Below are positions 1 to 8,954 of a stretch of DNA of 64,000 nucleotides, one piece after another. A model generated the notes under the pieces. The model did no database searches and was not told the origin of the DNA. It was given only the letters and a program-made list of their open reading frames with translations. Origin of the DNA: Rhodococcus sp. IEGM 1381 (GTDB lineage: Bacteria; Actinomycetota; Actinomycetes; Mycobacteriales; Mycobacteriaceae); assembly GCF_030056795.1 (NCBI RefSeq), contig NZ_JASHKQ010000001.1, positions 744,001-808,000 of the forward strand. The letters are read 5' to 3'. The position numbers and the translations under genes are program-made. Numbering within the stretch: the stretch's first letter is position 1; each line of letters starts with the position of its first letter.

Positions 1-1030
1 GGGCGTATTCCTCGTCCAGCATCGTGCGGTTCGGTAGGCCGGTCAACAGGTCGTGAGCCGCGAGATACTTGGCGTGCTCCTTGCCGAACTGAACTCTGGT
101 GAGTGCGCGTTCGCCGCGTAGGAAGGCACCTACCAAGATCGACGCGAGTAGCAGCGAACGCACGACCAGGTCTCCGGTGGATACCGCCGAGCCCAGCAGG
201 GGCACGGTGGCGCACACGACCAGCAGCGTCACCACGAACACGACCCGACGGTTGCTGTGGGCGGGTGCCGGATCCTGCCGCTGCGAGACGGTGCGCATGG
301 ATGGATCGAGCGCTGCCATCGCCAGGGAGAGGTATGCGAAGAGGTAGATACCGTCGAGCAGCCCCGAGGACGGCGCGTCGGCAGTCGTGGCAGCGAATGC
401 GTAGGATACGTCGCCGACGAGCGTCGCAATCAGAGCGATCAGTGCCCACTGCAGCGCCGCTGTGCGGGGTTTGGACGAGTACAACAGGTAGGTGGTCAGC
501 GTGATCAGCGCTGCGTCGATCGCTGGGTACGCGCCGTTCACCACAGTCGATGCCGACGAGTGCGAGGATTCGAGGGCCGGTGAGATGAACAGCAACCACG
601 ACAGAAACAGGGTGCCGAGGAAGATCAGGCCCGCATCGACCAGTGGTGTTATGTCGTCGATCGACTGGCGATCTCGAATCCACCGCGACAGTGCGTAGCC
701 GACGAGCAGATACCCGGTGAGGGTGAACAGGTCGGGTAGCAACGTGAAGGAATGGGTCAGCGTGCTGGGATCGCTGCGGAGCGAGACGCCGAACATGAAC
801 AGCACCGAGGCTCCGAACAGTGCCCACCAGCACCGAGAGTCGTCGGGACGGTATCGGCGAATGGCTGTGCTGATGGCGAGCACCGAGCCGACGGCGACCG
901 TGGCCAGGACGCCCGCCCGCACGTCGGCGTCGCCGAGAACGAAGAAAGTGGTCGCGATGACGACCACGGCGGCCAGTCCTGCTGTCCGTTTGGACTGGAC
1001 GGCAAAGGGCGCAGCGACCTTCGTATTCAT
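1..1030 (-). CDS. Membrane-anchored GGDEF protein, C-terminus cut off by window edge
   Basis: The visible part (about 343 residues) begins with ATG at 1030 (MNTKVAAPF) and has roughly eight or nine hydrophobic segments. It then enters a GGDEF domain whose opening motif DLLTGLPNR is readable at the window edge. GGDEF domains make cyclic di-GMP. The GGDEF signature itself lies outside the window, so activity cannot be judged. The N-terminal multi-helix region resembles a MASE-type membrane sensor module, but I cannot assign the ligand. It runs toward the window start and is separated from the next leftward gene by about 110 bases with no obvious terminator. Confidence 0.85.
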   Translation of the reverse strand, partial: MNTKVAAPFAVQSKRTAGLAAVVVIATTFFVLGDADVRAGVLATVAVGSVLAISTAIRRYRPDDSRCWWALFGASVLFMFGVSLRSDPSTLTHSFTLLPDLFTLTGYLLVGYALSRWIRDRQSIDDITPLVDAGLIFLGTLFLSWLLFISPALESSHSSASTVVNGAYPAIDAALITLTTYLLYSSKPRTAALQWALIALIATLVGDVSYAFAATTADAPSSGLLDGIYLFAYLSLAMAALDPSMRTVSQRQDPAPAHSNRRVVFVVTLLVVCATVPLLGSAVSTGDLVVRSLLLASILVGAFLRGERALTRVQFGKEHAKYLAAHDLLTGLPNRTMLDEEYA

Positions 1031-1138
1031 CGAAGGACCCACTTCCTTCTCGCTCGCGGCCTGCACACCGCTACTTTCTCGACGCCTCCATCGGTGAATA
1101 TACGTCTTCGGTCAGTGGATTCGGTGACAGAACTGCAC

Positions 1139-2131
1139 TCAGTAGGTCGCGGACGTGCTCCGCTCGACTGCGATGCGGACGTCCTCTTCGATCAGGTCGC
1201 CGTTGATCGCAGCACCCGCCTTCACTCCCGCCGCCGCCGCCGCGACCACCGTGTCCATCGGCGCAGCGACGTTCCCGGCCACCCAGACACCGGGAACAGA
1301 GGTAGCACCGACGGGGTCTGCCTCGATGTAGGTGCCGAGAACGTGGTCGTTCATCACCATCTCGGTGGTGCCGATTCCGAGCGAGACCAGGATGTCGGCG
1401 CGCGAGGTGAAGTTGGGTCCCACGACCACGGCGTCGAGCACGACCTGCCTGCCGTTCACGAGTGTCGCGCCGACGATGGCGTCGTTCTCGACGTCGATCC
1501 GAGCCAATGCCTCGTCGACGACGTCGATGCCCCGTGCGGTGAGCCGTTCGAGTTCCGCGGCGTGCAGTACCGGTGCCGTGTGAGCGAACACCGTGACCTG
1601 CTCGGTGAGCTGACGCCACATCTGTGCCTGGTGCCCGACCATGGCACTGCCGATGATCCCGATCCTGCGGTCCCGAACTTCCCAGCCGTGGCAGTACGGA
1701 CAGTGCAGCACGTCGCGGCCCCACCGCTCGGCAAGGCCGGGAATGTCGGGGAGAACATCGGTGAGGCCGGTGGTGACCAACAGGCGACGGCCACGCACGA
1801 CGGAGCCGTCGCCCAAGGTCACCTCGAAGCCAGATGTCACCTCGAAGCCGGATTCGGTGCGGGTTGCCGACCGCGCGGTGCCCTCGATGATGTGGGCCCC
1901 GTAGTGACGTGCCTCCTCGCGGCCGAGCCGTACCAGTTCGAGAGGCGACTCGCCGTCACGGGTGAGGTAGTTGTGCGAATGTGCGGCAGGCGCATTGCGG
2001 GGGTCGCCGGCGTCGACGACCACGACCGAGCGTCGGGAACGGCCGAGGGCCACGGCAGCGCTGAGACCGGCAACGCCGCCGCCGACGATGATCGCGTCGA
2101 CCGGGGGGTGGTGAACAGTGTCTGAAGTCAT
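1139..2131 (-). CDS. NAD(P)/FAD-dependent oxidoreductase, GliT/thioredoxin-reductase-like
   Basis: This 330-residue flavoprotein starts at ATG 2131. A longer TTG start at 2167 would run into the upstream palindrome and is less likely. The FAD-binding glycine motif GGGVAG is at residues 17-22. A redox CPYC followed by HGWE lies at about residues 144-151, which is the arrangement of GliT/HlmI-type dithiol oxidases and related thioredoxin-reductase-like enzymes rather than the CATC of classical TrxB. A second Rossmann segment (GIIGSAM) follows for NAD(P)H. The substrate is unknown. Residues 94-105 contain a doubled SGFEVT caused by an 18-base tandem duplication. It is transcribed alone, with a palindromic site 30-57 bases upstream. 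Confidence 0.88.
   Translation of the reverse strand: MTSDTVHHPPVDAIIVGGGVAGLSAAVALGRSRRSVVVVDAGDPRNAPAAHSHNYLTRDGESPLELVRLGREEARHYGAHIIEGTARSATRTESGFEVTSGFEVTLGDGSVVRGRRLLVTTGLTDVLPDIPGLAERWGRDVLHCPYCHGWEVRDRRIGIIGSAMVGHQAQMWRQLTEQVTVFAHTAPVLHAAELERLTARGIDVVDEALARIDVENDAIVGATLVNGRQVVLDAVVVGPNFTSRADILVSLGIGTTEMVMNDHVLGTYIEADPVGATSVPGVWVAGNVAAPMDTVVAAAAAGVKAGAAINGDLIEEDVRIAVERSTSATY
1818..1853. repeat. 18-base in-frame tandem duplication inside the oxidoreductase gene
   Basis: Two adjacent 18-base copies (1818-1835 and 1836-1853) differ at one position. They encode SGFEVT twice in the region between the FAD and CxxC segments. The duplication is in frame, so the protein gains six residues. The near identity of the copies suggests it is recent. 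Confidence 0.85.
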
Positions 2132-2160
2132 GTACGAAGTGTGCGGCCGGCGGGCAGACA

Positions 2161-2188
2161 TTGGCAAGAATTATTGCCAATCTGGCAA
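2161..2188. promoter_or_regulatory. Palindromic operator candidate upstream of the oxidoreductase
   Basis: A perfect inverted repeat TTGGCAA-N6-TTGCCAA occupies 2161-2180, and a further half-site TGGCAA follows at 2183-2188. The second and third half-sites also pair as TTGCCA-ATC-TGGCAA. The array lies 30-57 bases upstream of the leftward ATG at 2131, in an AT-rich patch typical of a promoter. No regulator gene is adjacent, so the cognate factor is unknown. Confidence 0.6.
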
Positions 2189-2369
2189 ATTATTCAGGCG
2201 AAAAGTACCGATGGTCGTATTTCGGTAGGTCGAACAGGGAAATGGACTGATTCGACTTGGAATGGCCGTCCGCCGTGCTGCCACTGCCGCCGGTAAGCGC
2301 GGATGCACCGCTTGAACAGGTAGTTCACTCGAGGTCTACTGGTCGGTAAGAATCGAGCCGGGGGGGCAA

Positions 2370-2612
2370 ATGGGGCATTTCGAGATCGGCGAGACCGTTG
2401 TGGCGGTCCGAAATCTCGGGCGCGTGCGATGGCGCAGCGGCATCCCGAAGGGCACCATCGGAATCGTCGTCGGCGTGGATTGGCTCGGCGACGCCCGGGT
2501 GAACTTCACCGTCGACGAATCGATGCGTGCCCGAGGAGACACGGTCGAACACATCGTCGCCGACGGCGATGTCCGCACGTTACGGGCCGCACCACGCCGT
2601 CTGACCGGCTAG
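2370..2612 (+). CDS. Small conserved-looking protein, function unknown
   Basis: The 80-residue product starts at ATG 2370, preceded by a purine-rich G run. It reads MGHFEIGETVVAVRNLG, then alternating hydrophobic strands and short loops (GTIGIVVGVDW, ARVNFTV), which suggests a small beta-barrel of SH3-like type. No signal peptide or membrane segment is seen. Its stop codon interlocks with that of the convergent gene at 2609-2767 in a shared CTAG. I do not recognise the family. The codon pattern and start site support a real gene. Confidence 0.6.
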   Translation: MGHFEIGETVVAVRNLGRVRWRSGIPKGTIGIVVGVDWLGDARVNFTVDESMRARGDTVEHIVADGDVRTLRAAPRRLTG

Positions 2613-2767
2613 TTGCTGTCGGTGCGCTCGTCCGCGGTCGCGGGGCCGGTTTCGATTGCGCCGCCTTCGCTGGACCAATCGTTGTCTGCGGCGGCCGCGG
2701 CCGGGTCTGACGTGACGTCCTTCTCGGCGTCGGGGGCAGAGTTCTCGTCGTGCTTGGGATCAGTCAT
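2609..2767 (-). CDS. Small acidic, probably disordered protein
   Basis: A 52-residue reading frame starts at ATG 2767 (MTDPKHDENSAPDAEKD). It is rich in Asp, Glu, Ala and Ser and has almost no hydrophobic clusters, so it is likely unstructured and cytoplasmic. The stop shares CTAG with the convergent 80-residue gene. Such short acidic proteins are common and uncharacterised in actinobacteria. No function can be assigned. Confidence 0.5.
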   Translation of the reverse strand: MTDPKHDENSAPDAEKDVTSDPAAAAADNDWSSEGGAIETGPATADERTDSN

Positions 2768-2835
2768 GGGTGCCGTGTACCCGTGCGGTGTCGGACGAAC
2801 CGTCGGCACCGCACGGGTGCTCGATCGGCCGCTCT

Positions 2836-2940
2836 CTACAGGCCGAAGGGCAGAGTGCCCGGGGCCAGCTCGAAGCCGCTGCTGCCTGCGGAGATGGAGC
2901 CGAAGCCGCCGAGGATCGCGTTGATGAAATTGGTGATCAT
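2836..2940 (-). CDS. 34-residue hydrophobic/glycine-serine peptide
   Basis: ATG at 2940 is preceded by AGGA at about eight bases spacing. The peptide begins MITNFINAILGGFGSIS, followed by a glycine/serine stretch and a hydrophobic proline-containing tail ending in PFGL. The first 15 residues could form an amphipathic or membrane-inserting helix. Small secreted or membrane peptides, including acylated porin peptides in Corynebacterium, exist in this order, but I see no homology that proves such a role. Its coding status rests on the ribosome binding site and composition. Confidence 0.45.
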   Translation of the reverse strand: MITNFINAILGGFGSISAGSSGFELAPGTLPFGL

Positions 2941-3020
2941 GAAATGTTCCTGCCTTCGTTGTGTAGATGTTTCGTGCGAACAACCCGGTCGAGGTTACCG
3001 CGAGCTGTAGCGTCGAGGCT

Positions 3021-3896
3021 GTGAGACGCCAGGGAATCCTCGCCGGTGTTGCTGCGGCTGCCTGTGTGCTCACGGCCTGCACGACGGAATCTCCCGCGCC
3101 GACTGCGAGCGCTCCGGCCTCCCTCGACTACGTGGCCCTCGGGGATTCGGCCGCAGCGGGCCCGCGTATCCCCAACCAGGTCGGCGCGCCGGGATGCCAG
3201 CAATCCGACTCCAACTACCCGCACGTTCTCGCGGAAGAACTCGCTGTCGCTTCGTTCGTCGACGTCACGTGCTCGGGGGCAGTCACCGAGAACATCGTCT
3301 CCACTCCGCAGGGCACGTCCAGTGGGGAGGTTCCGGTGCAGCTCGATGCAGTGTCTGCAGACACCGATCTGGTGACGATCACGATCGGCGGAAACGACAT
3401 CGGACTGGTGTCGACGGCCGTGGGCTGCCTGACCTTCACGGCGTCGTCGGCCACCAATGTCTGCAAGGACCGGCTCACTGCGGGCGGCGTCGACACCGTC
3501 GCCGCCGCCATCGCGGAGAAGACCCCAATCTGGGGAGCCATGCTCGACGCGGTGACCGAACGTGCGCCCGACGCGCGGATCCTGGTCGTCGGTTACGGCA
3601 CGTATCTGCCGGACGGCGGATGCTTCCCCACTCAGCCGATGCTGCCCGAGGACGCCGACTTCATCCAGGGCAGCATCACCGCGATGAACGAGGCCTTGAA
3701 GACGCAGGCCGACGAACACGGTGCCGAGTTCGTCGACACCGAGGCGCTGAGCGTCGGCCACGACGTCTGTGTGGCTCCCGATCAGCGATACTTCGAGGGC
3801 GTCGTCCCGCAGAATCCCGCTGCGCCACTGCATCCGACGGCGGCCGGAATGGCGGCGATAGGTGACGCGGTCGCGGAGGCCGTGCGCGCCGGGTAG
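3021..3896 (+). CDS. Secreted SGNH/GDSL hydrolase lipoprotein
   Basis: GTG at 3021 is the preferred start because it places a short positive N-terminus (MRRQG), a hydrophobic run and a lipobox LTAC directly at the front, predicting a lipoprotein. An upstream ATG at 2967 would add 18 residues before the signal. Block I is GDSAAAG, the block III motif is GGNDIG, and the C-terminal block V Asp-x-x-His is represented by the LHPTAAG segment, giving the catalytic Ser and His of SGNH esterases. Length (291 residues) fits the family. It probably hydrolyses ester bonds of lipids or acylated envelope polymers outside the membrane; the substrate is not determinable. Confidence 0.88.
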   Translation: MRRQGILAGVAAAACVLTACTTESPAPTASAPASLDYVALGDSAAAGPRIPNQVGAPGCQQSDSNYPHVLAEELAVASFVDVTCSGAVTENIVSTPQGTSSGEVPVQLDAVSADTDLVTITIGGNDIGLVSTAVGCLTFTASSATNVCKDRLTAGGVDTVAAAIAEKTPIWGAMLDAVTERAPDARILVVGYGTYLPDGGCFPTQPMLPEDADFIQGSITAMNEALKTQADEHGAEFVDTEALSVGHDVCVAPDQRYFEGVVPQNPAAPLHPTAAGMAAIGDAVAEAVRAG

Positions 3897-3945
3897 GTAA
3901 CCACGACATGGCAACTGGCCATGGAGCCGTAGGCCCCGGTCGCCC

Positions 3946-4599
3946 ATGCTCGACACCATGGTCTCGTATTCCGCTGTCTTCGGGGTGTTCGCGGTGGCTC
4001 TGGCGTTGGTTCTGACGCCGGGTCCCAACATGATCTACCTCGTCTCGCGAAGCATCTCGCAAGGCAGGCGGGCGGGAATGGTGTCGCTCGCAGGTGTGGC
4101 CGTCGGCTTCCTCGTCTATCTGACGGCCACCAATCTCGGCCTGGCAGCGGTGTTCACGGCCGTGCCCGCGTTGTACACAGTGGTCAAGCTCGCGGGTGCC
4201 GCCTACCTTGCCTGGTTGGCGGTGCAAGCGCTGCGCGGGAGCGTCTCGGCATTCGAACCGGCCGAGCTGCAACAGGATTCGACCCAGCGGCTGTTCACCA
4301 TGGGTCTGGTGACCAACCTGCTGAATCCGAAGATCGCGATCATGTACATCTCCGTCATTCCGCAGTTCGTCGATCCCGCGTCCGGACGCCTTCTGCTGCA
4401 GGGCTTCACGCTCGGCGGCGTGCAGATCGCCGTGGCGGTGGCAGTCAACCTGGCGATCGTGGTGCTGGCCGGATCGATCGCCCGATTCCTCGCCGTCCGG
4501 CCCACCTGGCTGAAGATGCAGCGCTACCTCATGGGCACCGTGCTCGGGCTACTGGCGGTGCGTGTCGCCACCGATGGCGGCAAGCCCCTTCCCGTCTGA
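3946..4599 (+). CDS. LysE/RhtB family amino-acid exporter
   Basis: This 217-residue membrane protein has the family motif TPGPNM at about residues 24-29 and about six hydrophobic segments. A conserved NLLNPK lies near the middle. LysE/RhtB proteins export amino acids or related small metabolites. ATG 3946 or ATG 3958 could be the start; neither has a strong ribosome binding site. The last 76 bases overlap the 3' end of the convergent allophanate hydrolase gene. Confidence 0.88.
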   Translation: MLDTMVSYSAVFGVFAVALALVLTPGPNMIYLVSRSISQGRRAGMVSLAGVAVGFLVYLTATNLGLAAVFTAVPALYTVVKLAGAAYLAWLAVQALRGSVSAFEPAELQQDSTQRLFTMGLVTNLLNPKIAIMYISVIPQFVDPASGRLLLQGFTLGGVQIAVAVAVNLAIVVLAGSIARFLAVRPTWLKMQRYLMGTVLGLLAVRVATDGGKPLPV

Positions 4600-6305
4600 G
4601 CCCCGGCATGATTCAGCGCAGTGCAGTAGGCGCGCCAACCCCCGTACTCGGTGATATCGGTTCCTTTCTCGGCCGCATCGTGTGCGCAGCAGAACCCGGT
4701 GACCCAGCGTCCGTCCGACAACTCGACCGGCCCGAGGCCCATCGGCGCGGGCAACCCGGCGAGGAAGGTGCCGAGCGCGGCGGCGGACATTCGGTACAGC
4801 TCTCCGGCAATGGGTGCGCCGTCCCCTTCCCGCCGCACCAGTCCGGGCTTGGGCGGTGTGGTGTGCAGATCCACCAGTCGATAGTCCGCAGATGTGGTCA
4901 CCTCCCCGCTGAACCGTGCGCCGCGTTCGGTCAACTGGTGGTGCACCGGAAAACCGCGCAGATGCGCTCCTACGGCCAACACCTCGATACCGTCGTCGAT
5001 CAGCGACGGAGAAGCACTGCCACCCAGTCGAGCGGCGAGGTCGATCGCGATCTGATCCTCGAAGGCGGGGACGACGAACATGACTCCGAACGGACTGCCG
5101 TCGAGCGTCGGGGCACCGGGAACCGCCACCGCTGCCATGTCGAGCAGATTGCAGAAGTTGGTGAACGTACCGAGGCGACGATTGATGCCGATCGGATCCG
5201 ACTGCACCGCAGCGATGGTCGGGTGTTCGGTCGTCGTGGGCAGCAGCAGACCGTCGACGCCGTTCAGCAGCGCCCTGGCCGCGGTCTCGGCTCTGGCGAG
5301 AGCATCGAGATCGTCCACGTACCGGTGGGCGGACGGCCCCGCCGCCGATCCGACGATCGCGGCCACCGTGGGATCGGCCCCGGCCGGAGCGGTGTCGAGG
5401 AACTTCCCGACGGCCGAATACCGCTGCGCCACAATGGCTCCGTCGTAGAGCAGCTTCGCCGCATCGAGCAGCCCCGAGATATCGACTTCGACGTGGGTGA
5501 AGCCCTTCTCGGCCAGGCCTGCGACCGTCTCCTCGAATGCCCGACGGTACGCCGGGCTCAACGACGCCAAGTCCTCACCTCGCGGGACGGCAACGCGGGG
5601 GTTCGGCGCCGCGGCCAGTCGAACGTCGGCGGGCCAGGCCCGGCTACGTGGATCGGTCATCGTGGGACCGGTCATCACCTTCATCGCCGCCGTGGCACTG
5701 TCGAGATCGTGAGCCAGCACGGTGACGCAGTCGTAGTCGGCGCACGCGGGAACCACGCCGGTGTTCGGCACGATTCCCAGCGAGGTCTTGATGCCCACCA
5801 AGCCGTGGAAAGCGGCGGGGACTCGTCCGGAACCAGCTGTGTCGGTGCCGATTCCGATGTCCACGATGCCCAGCGCCACCGCGGCAGCAGAGCCGGAGCT
5901 GGATCCGCCCGAGACCAGCGTGGGGTCCCAGGCGCAGCGCACTGCTCCGTAGGGGCTGCGGGTGCCGACCAGTCCTGTGGCGAACTGGTCCAGGTTGGTC
6001 TTGCCCAGCACCAGTGCGCCCTGGCTCGTGAGTCGCTCGATGACAGTGGCGGATTCTGTCGGCGCATAGGCGAATTCGGGGCAGGCAGCAGTAGTGGGCA
6101 GACCCGCCACGTCGATGTTGTCCTTGACCGCAACCAGCACGCCCGCGAGCGGCAGATCTGCGTCTGCCTCCAGAGCACGTTCGAGAGCCGTGGCCTCGGC
6201 CAGCACGTCGTTCTCGTCGCGCAGGGTGATCCACACCTCGGGGCGGTCCACCTCGGCAATACGTTTGTACGCCAGCAGAACTCGCTCTCGTATCTCAGGC
6301 CGCAT
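4524..6305 (-). CDS. atzF: Allophanate hydrolase
   Basis: The 593-residue product starts at ATG 6305, overlapping the upstream gene by 11 bases. Residues 1-450 form an amidase-signature domain with Lys61 (KDN), the glycine/serine stretch around 132-139 and the nucleophile Ser159 in TDTAGSGR. The remainder is the AtzF C-terminal domain ([18 protein letters not shown]) ending in GGWRAY. Allophanate hydrolase converts allophanate to ammonia and CO2. Position after DUF1989 and carboxyltransferase genes points to guanidine or urea nitrogen use. The 3' end extends about 76 bases antisense to the LysE gene, so the last 25 or so residues are probably an unconserved tail. Confidence 0.93.
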   Translation of the reverse strand: MRPEIRERVLLAYKRIAEVDRPEVWITLRDENDVLAEATALERALEADADLPLAGVLVAVKDNIDVAGLPTTAACPEFAYAPTESATVIERLTSQGALVLGKTNLDQFATGLVGTRSPYGAVRCAWDPTLVSGGSSSGSAAAVALGIVDIGIGTDTAGSGRVPAAFHGLVGIKTSLGIVPNTGVVPACADYDCVTVLAHDLDSATAAMKVMTGPTMTDPRSRAWPADVRLAAAPNPRVAVPRGEDLASLSPAYRRAFEETVAGLAEKGFTHVEVDISGLLDAAKLLYDGAIVAQRYSAVGKFLDTAPAGADPTVAAIVGSAAGPSAHRYVDDLDALARAETAARALLNGVDGLLLPTTTEHPTIAAVQSDPIGINRRLGTFTNFCNLLDMAAVAVPGAPTLDGSPFGVMFVVPAFEDQIAIDLAARLGGSASPSLIDDGIEVLAVGAHLRGFPVHHQLTERGARFSGEVTTSADYRLVDLHTTPPKPGLVRREGDGAPIAGELYRMSAAALGTFLAGLPAPMGLGPVELSDGRWVTGFCCAHDAAEKGTDITEYGGWRAYCTALNHAGAQTGRGLPPSVATRTASSPSTVPMR

Positions 6306-8319
6306 CGGTTCTGCCCTTCGTCGTATCGAATTCTCCGGCTGCCGACCACGCGTCTCGCTCGGCTCCGAAGGCCACGGACTGCGTCGCGCGGAACTCGGCG
6401 ATGGACTCGGCGTTGGTCTCGAGGAAGTTCTGGTGCTCGGCGAGTGAGAACTCACCGTCGGTGATCTCCACTCCACCGCCGCGGCCGGCCGCCAGATCGG
6501 CGCGCAGGTCCATCAGCTCCTCGGGTTCGACCGAGTACCAGGAGATTCGGTCGAAGAACCGCAACAGCCACGGCGTTCCTTCCTCGAACGGCCCGCCGCT
6601 GTACGTGGCACTGTGGTTCCACACCTGCGTGGTTCGGCCGACGAACTGGTATCCGCCGGGGCCTTCCATGCCATAGATGCACAGGTAGGCTCCGCCGATA
6701 CCGACGGCGTTTTCCGGAGTCCACGTGCGTGCCGGGTTGTACTTCGTCGTCACCAGGCGGTGTCGTGGGTCGAGTGGAGTTGCCACCGGAGCGCCCAAGT
6801 ACACGTCACCGAGTCCGAGCACCATGTAGTCGGCGGCGAACACGGTGTCGAATACCTCTGCCACGGAATCGAGTCCGTTCATCCGGCGGATGAACTCGAT
6901 GTTCCAGGGACACCACGGGGCGTCGGCGCGCACACCGTGCATGTATCGCTGGATCGCTTCCCTGGTCGACGGGTCGTCCCACGACAGCGGCAGCCGAACC
7001 TGGCGGCTGGGCACCACGAGTTCCGAGGCCGCGGGCAGATCGTCCTCGACCTCGGCGAGCAGTCCCATCAACGAATCAATCGACAGCACATCGGGATTCA
7101 CCTTGACCTGCAACGAGCGGATGCCGGGGGTCAGATCGATCAGGCCTCGGGGCGCGATGGCCTCGACCCGCTGATGCAGGGCGTGCACCCGGGCTCGCAG
7201 AGTGAGGTCGAGCTTCATGTCGCCGTACTCGACGAGCACGTTGTCGTCGCCCGACCGGCGGTAGGTGACGCACGTGTCGGCGTCGCGCCGAGCGATGACG
7301 CCGTCGTCACCGTCACCTCCGGCGGAGAAGACCGCGGGCAGTGATGCGCGCCGGGCGAGGCCGAGCGATCCCAACGGCGCGGTGGCCGCGGCCTTCACAG
7401 GAACGAAGCGGATGGTGTCGCCGGGGCGCAGCTGGCCGAGCTTCCAGCGTTCGGCCGCGACAACGGTGACAGGACAGACGAATCCGCCCAGGCTGGGGCC
7501 GTCGGGGCCGAGCAGGATCGGGGTGTCGCCGGTGAAGTCCAATGCTCCGACGCTGTAGGCGTTGTCGTGGATGTTGGACGGGTGCAGTCCGGCCTCGCCG
7601 CCGTCGGCGCGAGCCCACTGCGGCTTGGGGCCGATCAGCCGGACTCCGGTGCGATCGGAATTGAAGTGCACCTCGTAGCGAGTGGCGTAGAGGGTGTCGA
7701 TGTCGTCGCGGGTGAAGAACTCGGGCGCTCCGTGTGGGCCCTCGGTGACGGCAATGTCCCAGTTGGACGTCAGCACCGGCAGGTGTTCCATGGGGATGGG
7801 TCCGAGGACGGCGGAGTTGTCGGAGCGGCCGGCCAGTCCGATGATGTCGCCCTCGCCCAGGACGCCACCGCGATGTCCGCCGAACTTGCCGAGCGTGAAT
7901 GTTGCTGCGCTGCCAAGGTAATCCTCGACGTCCAGGCCGCCCTGGATCAGTACGTACACCCGCAGTCCGTGGCCGGTGGTGGTGCCCACGTCCAGCTGTG
8001 CACCGGCGGGGACCAACACGGGTCGCCACTGCGGCACCGATCTTCCGTCGATGCGCACCGGCACTGCGGCACCGGTGACGCAGACGTAGGTGTCGGCGTC
8101 GAAGGTCAAAGCCGGCCCGGCCATGGTGGATTCGAGCCCCGGTGCACCCTCGGGGTTGCCGAGCGCGGTGTTGCCGAGCCGGAACGACAGATCGTCCATC
8201 GGTCCCGACGGCGGCACGCCCACCTTCCAGTAGCCGACGCGTCCCGGCCAGTCCTGCACCGTGGTGAGCATTCCAGGCCGCTGCACGGTCATCTTGGCGG
8301 CTGTACTCACCGCGTTCAT
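6295..8319 (-). CDS. Carboxyltransferase-only urea/guanidine carboxylase-like protein (KipA-KipI fusion)
   Basis: The 674-residue product starts at ATG 8319. Residues about 10-310 match the KipA/AHS2 carboxyltransferase half ([13 protein letters not shown] near the start) and about 350-560 the KipI/AHS1 half ([20 protein letters not shown]). This is the central part of urea or guanidine carboxylase. The N-terminal biotin carboxylase and the C-terminal biotinyl domain with its Met-Lys-Met site are absent, and neither is encoded elsewhere in the window. The protein ends cleanly where the biotinyl domain would begin. It sits between the DUF1989 and atzF genes with 4- and 11-base overlaps. It may pair with a biotin carboxylase encoded elsewhere, or perform a different reaction. 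Confidence 0.88.
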   Translation of the reverse strand: MNAVSTAAKMTVQRPGMLTTVQDWPGRVGYWKVGVPPSGPMDDLSFRLGNTALGNPEGAPGLESTMAGPALTFDADTYVCVTGAAVPVRIDGRSVPQWRPVLVPAGAQLDVGTTTGHGLRVYVLIQGGLDVEDYLGSAATFTLGKFGGHRGGVLGEGDIIGLAGRSDNSAVLGPIPMEHLPVLTSNWDIAVTEGPHGAPEFFTRDDIDTLYATRYEVHFNSDRTGVRLIGPKPQWARADGGEAGLHPSNIHDNAYSVGALDFTGDTPILLGPDGPSLGGFVCPVTVVAAERWKLGQLRPGDTIRFVPVKAAATAPLGSLGLARRASLPAVFSAGGDGDDGVIARRDADTCVTYRRSGDDNVLVEYGDMKLDLTLRARVHALHQRVEAIAPRGLIDLTPGIRSLQVKVNPDVLSIDSLMGLLAEVEDDLPAASELVVPSRQVRLPLSWDDPSTREAIQRYMHGVRADAPWCPWNIEFIRRMNGLDSVAEVFDTVFAADYMVLGLGDVYLGAPVATPLDPRHRLVTTKYNPARTWTPENAVGIGGAYLCIYGMEGPGGYQFVGRTTQVWNHSATYSGGPFEEGTPWLLRFFDRISWYSVEPEELMDLRADLAAGRGGGVEITDGEFSLAEHQNFLETNAESIAEFRATQSVAFGAERDAWSAAGEFDTTKGRTDAA

Positions 8320-8954
8320 GCCCCCGCCGACTCTCGCGTCACGATCATCTGCACCGCAGTGGGGTCGAACCCGTTGCAGGGGTTGTTGATCTGCGGGCAG
8401 TTCGAGACCAACACCAGGGTGTCGATCTCGGCGCGCAGCGAGAGCTTCTTGCCGGGGGCCGACAGACCGTCGACGATTCCGAGGGTGCCGTCGGCATCGA
8501 CGGGGACGTTCATGAAGAAGTTGATGTTGGGGGCCAGGTCTCGCTTGCCGAGGCCCCACTTGGAACCTTCGATGAGGAAGTTCTCGACGCACGCGTGCTG
8601 GTGCTGGGTGTGGTGGCCGTAGCGCAGGGTGTTCGATTCCTTGGAGCACGCACCGCCGACGGTGTCGTGGTTGCCGACCTCGTCCCGGACGATCGTCATC
8701 AACGGAGTCGAATCATCGGTGCGCAGAACGGTTCCGGTGGTGAGGAACAGGTTCTGCTGCGCGGTGACCGTCGCTGCTGCGGAGTACCGGAGCGAGTGGT
8801 CGTGTGCGCTGTACAGGAGAGTGTCGACGGCCTGATTGCCGTAGAGGTCGACGATGGTCAGGATGTCACCGGCTTCGACGATGGCGGACCAGGGACCGAA
8901 CGCGGGGGCGATCTCGTCTCGTACGATCGTAGTCTCGAGGGTGCTGGTGGTCAT
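8316..8954 (-). CDS. DUF1989 protein, urea-carboxylase-associated type 2 (putative carboxyguanidine deiminase subunit)
   Basis: This 212-residue DUF1989 protein starts at ATG 8954 inside the ATGA overlap with the upstream paralogue, and ends in an ATGA overlap with the carboxyltransferase gene. Conserved segments include [28 protein letters not shown] and [11 protein letters not shown], with Cys and His residues suited to metal binding. Paired DUF1989 proteins next to urea-carboxylase-like genes have been shown in other bacteria to form a carboxyguanidine deiminase, which yields allophanate. That role is inferred here from family and gene order. Confidence 0.88.
   Translation of the reverse strand: MTTSTLETTIVRDEIAPAFGPWSAIVEAGDILTIVDLYGNQAVDTLLYSAHDHSLRYSAAATVTAQQNLFLTTGTVLRTDDSTPLMTIVRDEVGNHDTVGGACSKESNTLRYGHHTQHQHACVENFLIEGSKWGLGKRDLAPNINFFMNVPVDADGTLGIVDGLSAPGKKLSLRAEIDTLVLVSNCPQINNPCNGFDPTAVQMIVTRESAGA

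Noticed and set aside
752..2125. 457-codon open frame on the + strand
   Set aside because: It is antisense to the oxidoreductase gene, has no recognisable domain, and shows the Arg/His/Asp-rich composition of a shadow frame in GC-rich DNA.
4608..6464. 618-codon open frame on the + strand
   Set aside because: It lies opposite the well-supported allophanate hydrolase gene and encodes no known motif.
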